Part shown: positions 1-5,612 of the stretch, piece after piece
Numbering within the stretch: position 1 is the stretch's first letter
Layout of the letters: every line of letters begins with the position of its first letter
Assembly: GCA_003695725.1 (NCBI GenBank)
Contig: RFHX01000197.1
Location: forward strand, 1-5,831
DNA from: J061 sp003695725 [NCBI: Candidatus Schekmanbacteria bacterium]
GTDB taxonomy: Bacteria; Schekmanbacteria; GWA2-38-11
Length of the DNA: 5,831 bases
Direction: 5' to 3'
Program-made: the position numbers and the translations under genes
The notes under the pieces: model-generated
What the model was told of the DNA's origin: nothing
Databases searched by the model: none
Seen by the model: the letters and a program-made list of their open reading frames with translations, nothing else

Positions 1-128
1 AAACGAACATCAACCAAAAAGATTTTCTTAGACAAATCATCACTTGATACTTCTATTTTATAAAGTGAGTCAGCTGATTCTAAGGAAGATAAAACCGTAT
101 CTTTAAAATTTATTTTTCTCTCAAGCAT
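1..128 (-). CDS. Unrecognised protein, N-terminal 42 residues only (runs off the left edge)
   Basis: An ATG at 128-126 opens a frame that stays open for 42 codons to the window edge, so only the N-terminus is visible. It begins MLERKINFKDTV and ends at the edge in the hydrophobic strand-like stretch KKIFLVDVR. I do not recognise a family. There is no signal peptide, membrane segment or metal motif in the visible part. It lies 16 bases downstream of the radical SAM gene on the same strand, so it is probably the third gene of that operon. No clear Shine-Dalgarno precedes the ATG (the upstream bases are mostly A and T), so it may rely on coupling with the gene before it. A 42-codon open frame in AT-rich DNA, placed directly behind a gene, supports it being real, but chance is not excluded. 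Confidence 0.55.
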   Translation of the reverse strand, partial: MLERKINFKDTVLSSLESADSLYKIEVSSDDLSKKIFLVDVR

Positions 129-144
129 TTATTTTTATAACTTT

Positions 145-1503
145 TCAATGAATAAGACTTTTAAGATATTGAAGCTCATCTTCTGATATACCAGAATATT
201 TCCTGAAAAACACGGAATTATTCTGAAGAAGCGGGTCCAAATTGTTAGGAATGATTTCTTTATCTATCAATTCCATCCACATTTTAGTGCCCGGTATGGG
301 AGAATACTCAACCAAATTAACTTGTGATCCTTGATCTTTAATGAACTTGATTCCTTCAACAACTTCTTCTAAATCTTGTCCCGGAAACCCAAAAAAAAGA
401 TAAGTGCCTATTTCTTCCTCACTGAATCCTGCTCTTTGTAATGCGTCCATTGCCTTGACATAATCTTCATTCCAAACCTTACCTCCTGTATCATATTGGC
501 GTTTAGGATTTATTGTTTCAAGGGCAATCCTAATTGTCTTAAAACCTGCCATCTTCATCTTAATTGCCAATGAATAATCAATAAACTTTGGATGTAATCC
601 ATTTGGAGAATGAAGGTATAAGCTAATCTTCCTTTTTATTAACTCGTCCAAAATTTTCTCAAAATGTTTATTTGCATTAACAAGCAATGCATCATCATAA
701 AATGCAAGATTTTTATAATCGCCTCTGTTTATCTGATATAAAATCTCTTCAATGACATCATCTACTCTCCTCTGGTAAAAATCGCTATATAGAATATGAG
801 AAGCACAATAAGTGCATCTAAACGGACATCCAAATGATGTTAGAATGCAAAAATAATCAAGAGAGGAATAATGCCCATAATCAGGATATGGCAACTCTTC
901 AAAATTAAAATCACTATCATTTTCTATAACTGATGGGAAATATTCACCTCTAATTATCGCAAGAATTTTTTTTAAACCCTTCCCTCTATAAACTATATCA
1001 GCTTTGCACTCCTCAAGAGCATGGTTTGGACAAAGGGAGGCATAGATGCCGCCAAGAATGACTTTTGTCTTTGGAAAAAATTCTCTTACAATTTTGATAA
1101 TATCTTTTATGGCAGGATACCAATATGTCATCATAGATGTAATCAGCACATAATCAGGCACAGGTATTTTCGAAATCTTTTCTTCGACAATCTTAAGAGG
1201 CAATCCATACCGATAATAATTCCTTGGCACATCCTTTAAGATATCAGGCTTTTCTATTTTCTCCTTATGGAAATTACCACAGCCATAATTTTTATCCTTA
1301 ATCAATCCAATTCCGCCCAATAAACTCAAATCATTGTCATGCCTATCGAGGCAATCTATGAAATATGTCTCAATTTCATTTCGCTTAAGAAAGGATAGAA
1401 GATATAAAATCCCTAATGGTTTTAGCCAAAAATCAAAAGCCGCAAAATCATAAATCCATGGATTAATAAGAAGCACTCTTTTGGCGGACTTTTTCGTTGC
1501 CAT
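145..1503 (-). CDS. B12-binding radical SAM protein
   Basis: This 452-residue cytoplasmic protein combines an N-terminal cobalamin-binding Rossmann-like domain with a radical SAM TIM barrel (COG1032-type). The first domain opens with RVLLINPW (9-16) and PLGILYLLSFLK (29-40), and continues to VILGGIYAS (148-156). It lacks the DxHxxG histidine motif, as is usual in B12 radical SAM methylases. The radical SAM motif CPFRCTYC has cysteines at 226, 230 and 233 that would bind the [4Fe-4S] cluster. IALET (326-330), FGFPGQ (371-376) and SPIPGT (401-406) are the usual barrel and SAM-contact strands. Members of the family methylate or rearrange unreactive carbons, but the substrate cannot be predicted here. 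The gene follows the PNPOx-like gene by 29 bases and precedes the partial gene by 16 bases, so it is mid-operon. The ATG has no Shine-Dalgarno. An in-frame TGA at 1524-1522 rules out a longer ATG start. Confidence 0.9.
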   Translation of the reverse strand: MATKKSAKRVLLINPWIYDFAAFDFWLKPLGILYLLSFLKRNEIETYFIDCLDRHDNDLSLLGGIGLIKDKNYGCGNFHKEKIEKPDILKDVPRNYYRYGLPLKIVEEKISKIPVPDYVLITSMMTYWYPAIKDIIKIVREFFPKTKVILGGIYASLCPNHALEECKADIVYRGKGLKKILAIIRGEYFPSVIENDSDFNFEELPYPDYGHYSSLDYFCILTSFGCPFRCTYCASHILYSDFYQRRVDDVIEEILYQINRGDYKNLAFYDDALLVNANKHFEKILDELIKRKISLYLHSPNGLHPKFIDYSLAIKMKMAGFKTIRIALETINPKRQYDTGGKVWNEDYVKAMDALQRAGFSEEEIGTYLFFGFPGQDLEEVVEGIKFIKDQGSQVNLVEYSPIPGTKMWMELIDKEIIPNNLDPLLQNNSVFFRKYSGISEDELQYLKSLIH

Positions 1504-1532
1504 ATTAAAAAGGGAAATAACTCAAAAAAGAA

Positions 1533-2084
1533 TTACTTTTCCCAACTCATCAATGGCACTCCATCAGGAATATTCATATAAGTCATTCGAATAGGTTCAA
1601 CTACTATTGCACGGGCTGTAAAAGCTCTTTTAACGACATTTTCCATTGGAAGAAGAGCTTTCCCCCATTCTTCAAGGAAAGGACGCAATTTTAAAAGAGC
1701 TTTCATATAGTTTGGAGAGGGAGCTTTATAAACTTTTGCTTCACCCTGCATCGTCAAACCATATTCTGACTGTGCAGTACCATCAGAAAATCCAATAGAA
1801 ATTGCTACCTTGTTTGAATATTCCAAATTTCTGAATTTTTCTCCTCCTTCACTGACCATATAAATGGTCAACCCATCACTCTGATAATCAAGAAGGCTTG
1901 TGCGTGGATAGCCGTCTGGACCTATCGTGGCAAGAGTTAAACATTGTTTACGTTTCAAAAATCTCTTTATCTCCTCTTCAAGTTCCTTTTTATTTAATTC
2001 CTTCAGTGGTATCCCTAACTTTTTAATATTATGTTTTATCTGAAGCTGTCTCTCTTCGAGTGTGATTCCATATGGATAATCCAT
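1533..2084 (-). CDS. Pyridoxamine 5'-phosphate oxidase-like flavin (FMN) split-barrel protein
   Basis: This 183-residue soluble protein has the split beta-barrel of the PNPOx/flavin-reductase-like superfamily. The core is visible as CLTLATIGPDGYPRTSLLDY (48-67), then LTIYMVSEGGEKFRNLEYSN (72-91) and VAISIGF (93-99), followed by LTMQGEAKVYKA (110-121). This order (a strand with 'DGxPxxS', 'KxxNL', a strand pair, then 'xGxAxV') is the family hallmark. Members bind FMN, F420 or haem and carry out diverse redox reactions, so the name does not imply vitamin B6 synthesis. Residues 1-47 form a charged helical leader and 123-155 a helical insert before the last strand. It is first in a leftward operon with the radical SAM gene. 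A strong Shine-Dalgarno and a sigma70-like promoter upstream support the ATG at 2084. The substrate is unknown. Confidence 0.85.
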   Translation of the reverse strand: MDYPYGITLEERQLQIKHNIKKLGIPLKELNKKELEEEIKRFLKRKQCLTLATIGPDGYPRTSLLDYQSDGLTIYMVSEGGEKFRNLEYSNKVAISIGFSDGTAQSEYGLTMQGEAKVYKAPSPNYMKALLKLRPFLEEWGKALLPMENVVKRAFTARAIVVEPIRMTYMNIPDGVPLMSWEK

Positions 2085-2090
2085 CTAATA

Positions 2091-2098
2091 TCTCCTTA
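2091..2098 (-). promoter_or_regulatory. Ribosome binding site of the PNPOx-like gene
   Basis: On the minus strand TAAGGAGA lies 6 bases before the ATG at 2084, a near-consensus Shine-Dalgarno at good spacing. It confirms the start, and contrasts with the two downstream genes of the operon, which have no visible site. Confidence 0.8.
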
Positions 2099-2129
2099 TT
2101 TTTTTTATTTCCTAATTAAATTTGCCATC

Positions 2130-2158
2130 TGTATAAGAATAAAAGGGAAGGATGTCAA
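2130..2158 (-). promoter_or_regulatory. Sigma70-type promoter of the PNPOx-radical SAM operon
   Basis: Minus-strand TTGACA (2158-2153) is a perfect -35 box. A 17-base spacer follows, then TATACA (2135-2130), a 4-of-6 -10 box. Transcription would begin near 2123, giving a leader of about 40 bases before the ATG at 2084. The match, the spacing and the position agree, but in AT-rich DNA this remains a prediction. Confidence 0.6.
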
Positions 2159-2225
2159 TTGGCTTTTTGTGACTGGAAAAATAAATTTAGGAGAGATTTA
2201 TTCAATATTCCTACGATTATCTTTC

Positions 2226-2253
2226 TTGACTTTATTGTAAATTGGAATATCGT
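2226..2253 (+). promoter_or_regulatory. Possible promoter of the secreted IPT-like protein gene
   Basis: TTGACT (2226-2231) is a 5-of-6 -35 box, followed after 16 bases by TATCGT (2248-2253), a weak 4-of-6 -10 box. It would start transcription about 20 bases before the Shine-Dalgarno. The gene is divergent from the left operon and convergent with the right one, so it needs its own promoter between 2085 and 2270. This is the best candidate I see, but the -10 is poor. Confidence 0.3.
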
Positions 2254-2270
2254 TAATAAAAAAAGTAAAA

Positions 2271-2277
2271 AGGAGGG
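2271..2277 (+). promoter_or_regulatory. Strong ribosome binding site of the secreted protein gene
   Basis: AGGAGGG lies 5 bases before the ATG at 2283. It is one of the strongest Shine-Dalgarno sequences in the window and suggests high translation, which fits an abundant exported protein. Confidence 0.85.
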
Positions 2278-2282
2278 TAAAA

Positions 2283-3326
2283 ATGTTTAAAGAAACAAAA
2301 CTTTTCAAAATTTTTCTTATTCTGTCAGTAATATCAGCTTCAATCTTTTTCTGTTCGTCTTATTCAGCAGCAAAACCCATAATAAGCAAAGTCAAGCCCA
2401 ACAAAGTCGTTCGAGGACATTCTATTGATATTACTGTTAGTGGAAGAAACCTCGATTCTGGCGGATGGAATTACATCGCATTTGCTAAAAAAGCCGCAGA
2501 TTTGAATTCATCAACAGAAAAAACTATATGGGCCTACCCCCATACAACTTCTAAAACTATTACTTCTACCGTTTCGGTATCAACATGTGCTCCTACTGGT
2601 AAATACGATATGTATTTAGTAAACTCATCCTACGATGAAGAAAAAGGCAAAAGCAGTGTCAGTATCGTAGCTAAAAAGAGGAGAGCTCTTTTAGTCAAAA
2701 AAGGAAAAAAGGAACCAAAAATCAGCAGAGTCTCTCCAAAAAAGATTGGCAAAGGAGGAAAAGCTAAAGTTACGATAAAAGGCAAGAATTTAACTTATGG
2801 TAATCCCAGCTACTATTGGATTAGCTTATCGCATCATTCAAAGAAGAAGAACAAAGAAGGTGAATCAGTAGGGACCGGCTCCGTTAAAAGTTCATCAAAA
2901 AATAAAATTGTGGCAATTGTTAGTGTTTATACTGATTCTTTAAAAGGAAAGGCAGACTTGTCAATATGGGGCTCTGGAGAGGATAGCAATCTATGTGTTG
3001 ACAAAAAAAATGGTATCACGATAAGTAAAAACAAACTAAAAATCGAAAATGTTTCACCCACCACAATGACAAATACTTCTGTTGTAACCATTACTGTTAG
3101 TTATAATCCACCGGGAACTCTCACAGATGGAGAACTGACAATCAACACTCCTTTCGGATGGAGTGCTCCACCTCCAACAATACATCAAGTATCAAACAAT
3201 GAAGCAGATTTAGGGTTTAATTTATCCGGTGCTCCTGCAGGTGTTTACAGTAGCACATTGAATGTTTTTACTCCTGCCGGCTGGGATTCCGTAGATGATC
3301 TCAATTACTTAGGACCGGGAGAGTGA
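2283..3326 (+). CDS. Secreted protein with IPT/TIG-like beta-sandwich repeats
   Basis: This 347-residue exported protein has a signal peptide: basic N-region (K3-K9), hydrophobic core about 10-24, and a likely signal peptidase I cut after SYSAA (residue 30). C24 lies in IFFC, a poor lipobox, so a lipoprotein is unlikely. Two similar domains follow. PIISKVKPNKVVRG (32-45) with IDITVSGRNL, and PKISRVSPKKIGKG (145-158) with KVTIKGKNL, both match the opening of IPT/TIG immunoglobulin-like domains. A lysine-rich linker (131-144) separates them. A third module starts at KIENVSPTTMTNTSVVTITV (253-272) and contains PPGTLTDGEL and TPFGWSAPP, typical of repeated surface-protein sandwich modules. No enzyme motif, membrane anchor or sorting signal is visible after the signal peptide. 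The mature protein is lysine-rich and probably basic. A surface or extracellular binding role is inferred. It is monocistronic, with its own terminator just downstream. Confidence 0.8.
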   Translation: MFKETKLFKIFLILSVISASIFFCSSYSAAKPIISKVKPNKVVRGHSIDITVSGRNLDSGGWNYIAFAKKAADLNSSTEKTIWAYPHTTSKTITSTVSVSTCAPTGKYDMYLVNSSYDEEKGKSSVSIVAKKRRALLVKKGKKEPKISRVSPKKIGKGGKAKVTIKGKNLTYGNPSYYWISLSHHSKKKNKEGESVGTGSVKSSSKNKIVAIVSVYTDSLKGKADLSIWGSGEDSNLCVDKKNGITISKNKLKIENVSPTTMTNTSVVTITVSYNPPGTLTDGELTINTPFGWSAPPPTIHQVSNNEADLGFNLSGAPAGVYSSTLNVFTPAGWDSVDDLNYLGPGE

Positions 3327-3346
3327 ACAAAACTTCTAATCATATT

Positions 3347-3377
3347 AAAGGGGATATCTTATCGATATCCCCTTTTT
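3347..3377 (+). terminator. Intrinsic terminator after the secreted protein gene
   Basis: A 12-bp perfect stem (AAAGGGGATATC at 3347-3358 pairing with GATATCCCCTTT at 3364-3375) encloses the 5-base loop TTATC. The descending arm runs into a T tract ending at 3377. It starts 20 bases after the TGA stop. Read leftward the hairpin is the same but is followed only by TTTAAT, so it may also stop, less efficiently, the convergent kinase operon, for which I find no better terminator. Confidence 0.88.
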
Positions 3378-3558
3378 AAGCTTTTGAGCTCATATCTCTT
3401 TTTTAGAAAGAGCTTCTATAAATTTATCTTAAAAGAATCTTGTCAACATTGACCTATATATTGGATGAAAGAATTCTCATATGTAAGATATATTAATGAA
3501 ATAGCTCTCATTGCCAAGCCAATAGAAATTATTGAACACAAAAATATGAATAACAAGC

Positions 3559-4749
3559 TTATTTATAAGGGGGTAAATAGATTCTTATAGCTGTCCCTTC
3601 CCCTTCTGAAGTTTCAATACTCAGTTTGCCGCCATATTTCATTACAATCTGATTCACAACAGATAGTCCCAATCCAAAGCCCTCACCTTCAGCCCTTGTA
3701 GTATAAAAATAATCAAAGATTGAATTTACCTTTTCTCTTGAAATACCATATCCGCTATCAGAAACTTCAAGCGCTATAAATTCTCCATCAATATATTCGT
3801 TAATATTTATTGTCCTTTTTCTCGTTTGAGACGATGCCTGCACTGCATTCATTAAAATGCTTATTGCAATTTGTTTTGCCTCCCATAAAGAACATTTTAT
3901 GCATAGTTTCTTTTCAGAAAAATTCATATTCACTGATATGTTGTTATCATCAATAGTCTTTTTTAAAAGAGAAAGAGCACTCTCAATGACATCTTTCCAC
4001 TCCACAGCAACTATCTTTTCTTTTCTAACAGGTTTAGAATACTCAAGAAGATTACTTACTACATTGCTACATCGTTGTGCGCCATCTATAGCCGTTGTTA
4101 TATATTTGCTCAATTTCTCCTTAATAACATTATCCTCCAATAATTCTTTTTTCATATTTTGCACTACTTCATTTTCAACACTTTTCTCTTCCAATAAATG
4201 AAAAATCTTTTTTATGAATCGGTCTATTTCCTTCTTTAAAAGTTGAAGATTTGTGATTACCCCAGTAAGGGGATTATTTATCTCATGTGCAATACCGCCA
4301 GCTAGCCGCCCTATTGAAGCAAGTCTTTCTCTATTCAAAATTTCGTTTTTAAGTTTATTCAGATGTAAAAAATTTCTTACTTTGACTCTTAATTCTCGCT
4401 CATTGACAGGTCTGACAATGCAATCTTCAGCTCCCAACTTTATGGCTTTTGTTCTCTCATCTATTTCTCTCAACGATGAAATAAATATTATTGGAATAGC
4501 GCTGGTTTCATCTTTACCTTTAAGTATTCTGAGGATTTCAAAACCGTTTATATGTGGCATCACATCATCAAGGATTATGAGGTCAGGTTTTTTTTCAAAA
4601 ATGGCATCTAAGGCTTTTTCAGGGTCAGTATATGTACAAACATCATATCCATCTTTTGAAGAATAATCTTTAATTCTTCGACATGAAGCTTCAGAATCAT
4701 CTATTACAACAATATTGATATCCTTAGAAGGCGTTACAACTTCAACCAT
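3559..4749 (-). CDS. Soluble hybrid histidine kinase: receiver domain, then HisKA and HATPase_c
   Basis: This 396-residue cytoplasmic two-component protein has no membrane segment. Receiver domain about 11-128: acidic pair D17/D18, phosphoacceptor D61 in ILDDVMP, S91 in FISS. The usual lysine is arginine (R113 in IVRPV). HisKA follows, with phospho-histidine H155 in GGIAHEINNPL, the NtrB-like HPK4 form. About 80 residues separate H155 from LLEYSKP, longer than usual, suggesting an extended helical hairpin. HATPase_c: N-box N301 in ILMNAVQAS, G1 box DSGYG (331-335), FYTTR (348-352), G2 box GFGLG (357-361). All catalytic elements are present. The receiver presumably tunes kinase activity or accepts phosphate from another kinase; no output regulator is encoded here. 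The ATG at 4749 was chosen because the receiver starts just after it, a Shine-Dalgarno precedes it, and a longer frame would lie inside the nitroreductase gene. It overlaps that gene by 8 bases. Confidence 0.92.
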   Translation of the reverse strand: MVEVVTPSKDINIVVIDDSEASCRRIKDYSSKDGYDVCTYTDPEKALDAIFEKKPDLIILDDVMPHINGFEILRILKGKDETSAIPIIFISSLREIDERTKAIKLGAEDCIVRPVNERELRVKVRNFLHLNKLKNEILNRERLASIGRLAGGIAHEINNPLTGVITNLQLLKKEIDRFIKKIFHLLEEKSVENEVVQNMKKELLEDNVIKEKLSKYITTAIDGAQRCSNVVSNLLEYSKPVRKEKIVAVEWKDVIESALSLLKKTIDDNNISVNMNFSEKKLCIKCSLWEAKQIAISILMNAVQASSQTRKRTININEYIDGEFIALEVSDSGYGISREKVNSIFDYFYTTRAEGEGFGLGLSVVNQIVMKYGGKLSIETSEGEGTAIRIYLPPYK

Positions 4750-5320
4750 CAACTCCCTCCCAGCGCACCCGCCCGGACTTTCTTGGTGATGGTTCAGGAT
4801 ATTCATTGGGGTAACCGATTGTAATGAGACCAACCAACTCTTTATCAGCAATGCCAAGAAATTCTGACAAATCTTCAGCGATGTATAAAGCACTGGACAC
4901 CCAGCAGGCACCAAGACCAAGAGAATGGGCAGTCAAGAGTAAATTCTCTACACTTGCTGCTACAGAAAAAAGAGCTTCCGGTGTTGTTGTGAGGTCAACA
5001 TCAGAAAAAACAGCAATTATATTTGGAGCATCATTTGCAACATCAAGAAAAAAGCTCGTTCTTTTTTTGACTCCTTCCGAAATATCTTCCTCGAGACATT
5101 CTATAATTTTCTTGAATGAGTCCTCAAGATAAGAAAAAAGCTTTTTCTTCTTCTCTCCACCTACAACAACATAATACCAATTCTGCCAATCCATATATGA
5201 AGGAGCCCAACAGGCAGCTTCAATAACTTTTTCTAAAATATCCTTAGGTATCGGGTCGGGCTTATATCGCCGTATACTTCTTCTCTCTTTTATTATTTTC
5301 AGTATCTCACTCAACAACAA
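4742..5320 (-). CDS. Nitroreductase-family flavoprotein
   Basis: This 192-residue protein has the FMN-dependent nitroreductase fold, usually a homodimeric NAD(P)H oxidoreductase. Visible motifs are the N-terminal phosphate-contacting RRSIRRYKPDPIP (13-25), WAPSYMDWQNWYYVVV (38-53, the flavin-site loop normally written APSxxNxQPW), the helix SVAASVENLLLTAHSLGLGACWV (119-141), and IGYPNEYPEP (168-177). The length is normal. In place of the common N-x-Q-P-W it reads D-W-Q-N-W, so the flavin pocket may differ. No ATG is available: an in-frame TAA lies at 5335-5333 and the frame then offers three tandem TTG codons at 5320-5312, preceded by a weak AAAGAGA. I give the first, though the third has better spacing. 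The gene sits 29 bases after the b5-like gene and overlaps the kinase gene by 8 bases. Family members reduce quinones, nitro compounds or flavins, and some act in dehalogenation or cobamide synthesis; the substrate here is unknown. Confidence 0.9.
   Translation of the reverse strand: MLLSEILKIIKERRSIRRYKPDPIPKDILEKVIEAACWAPSYMDWQNWYYVVVGGEKKKKLFSYLEDSFKKIIECLEEDISEGVKKRTSFFLDVANDAPNIIAVFSDVDLTTTPEALFSVAASVENLLLTAHSLGLGACWVSSALYIAEDLSEFLGIADKELVGLITIGYPNEYPEPSPRKSGRVRWEGVDG
4755..4761 (-). promoter_or_regulatory. Ribosome binding site of the kinase, inside the nitroreductase gene
   Basis: Minus-strand GGGAGGG lies 5 bases before the ATG at 4749 and is within the last codons (WEGVDG) of the nitroreductase gene. 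It decides the kinase start against an upstream in-frame ATG at 4920. It also implies translational coupling: ribosomes ending at the TGA (4744-4742) are already next to this site. Confidence 0.8.
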
Positions 5321-5349
5321 AGTCTCTTTTTGTTATTCTGGTGAAAAAT

Positions 5350-5580
5350 CTATTTCAAAACACCAACAACTTCAAATCCTTCAAAAACTTCATCTGCATG
5401 AGGAGCACCATCCATATCAGATGTCAAGTCCACACCCGCATTATGCATCCCAACATGCAATCCGTCTCCCCAAAAACTGCTGTCCGTAACATCATAAACT
5501 TTCCCATTGTAGGCGACATAGCATTTTTTACCGTCTTTACCATTATATTGGGCAAGCTCTTCTAATGTAAATTCCTTCAT
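5350..5580 (-). CDS. Small cytochrome b5-like haem-binding protein (COG4892-type)
   Basis: This 76-residue cytoplasmic protein is a stand-alone cytochrome b5 fold. It begins MKEFTLEELAQYNGKDGKK and continues with CYVAYNGKVYDVTDSSFW (20-37), the classic b5 N-terminus in which a strand and 'GxVYDVT' lead to the haem site. The haem region reads GLHVGMHNAGVDLT (40-53) and APHADEV (59-65). By alignment to the b5 HPGG loop and second histidine, H42 and H61 are the likely axial ligands, with H46 an alternative. The HPGG loop itself is replaced. There is no signal peptide or membrane anchor, so it would be a soluble electron carrier or haem sensor. It is second of four visible genes in the operon, 32 bases after the zinc-ribbon gene and 29 before the nitroreductase gene. 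The ATG at 5580 is preferred over that at 5586 because the GGAGG touches the latter. Confidence 0.85.
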   Translation of the reverse strand: MKEFTLEELAQYNGKDGKKCYVAYNGKVYDVTDSSFWGDGLHVGMHNAGVDLTSDMDGAPHADEVFEGFEVVGVLK

Positions 5581-5586
5581 TTTCAT

Positions 5587-5591
5587 CCTCC
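5587..5591 (-). promoter_or_regulatory. Ribosome binding site that sets the b5-like protein start
   Basis: Minus-strand GGAGG directly abuts an ATG at 5586, which leaves no spacer, but lies 6 bases before a second in-frame ATG at 5580. Spacing therefore favours the second ATG and a 76-residue product rather than 78. Confidence 0.75.
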
Positions 5592-5612
5592 AATATTTAT
5601 AATTCTATTTGT

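Noticed and set aside
1021-1239. Rightward open frame antisense to the radical SAM gene
   Set aside because: The opposite strand carries a well-supported B12-binding domain; the translation is rich in I, F, H and R without motifs.
2031-2240. Rightward open frame crossing the PNPOx start and the divergent promoter region
   Set aside because: It starts inside the PNPOx-like gene on the opposite strand, crosses both predicted promoters, and resembles translated AT-rich DNA.
3396-3412. Hairpin CTCTTT / AAAGAG with a 5-base loop, as a terminator for the kinase operon
   Set aside because: The stem is short and mostly A-T, and no T tract follows on the minus strand. The 3347-3377 hairpin is a better though still weak candidate in that direction.
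3417-3446. Leftward TTGACA at 3446-3441 with a TTTATA 18 bases on, as an antisense promoter
   Set aside because: The -10 match is poor, the region is AT-rich, and no gene follows in that direction. It overlaps a short GTCAA-CA-TTGAC inverted repeat (3442-3453) that is too small to call an operator.
3857-4666. Two rightward open frames (3857-4201 and 4253-4666) opposite the kinase gene
   Set aside because: They are antisense to clear kinase and receiver motifs, have serine/phenylalanine-rich low-quality translations, and no ribosome binding site or family motif.
4750-4920. N-terminal extension of the histidine kinase to an ATG at 4920
   Set aside because: It lies wholly inside the nitroreductase gene in another frame, has no receiver-like sequence, and the ATG at 4749 has a strong Shine-Dalgarno next to the domain start.
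4824-5565. Rightward open frames antisense to the nitroreductase and b5-like genes
   Set aside because: Both are mirror images of genes with clear family motifs and have no start signals of their own.
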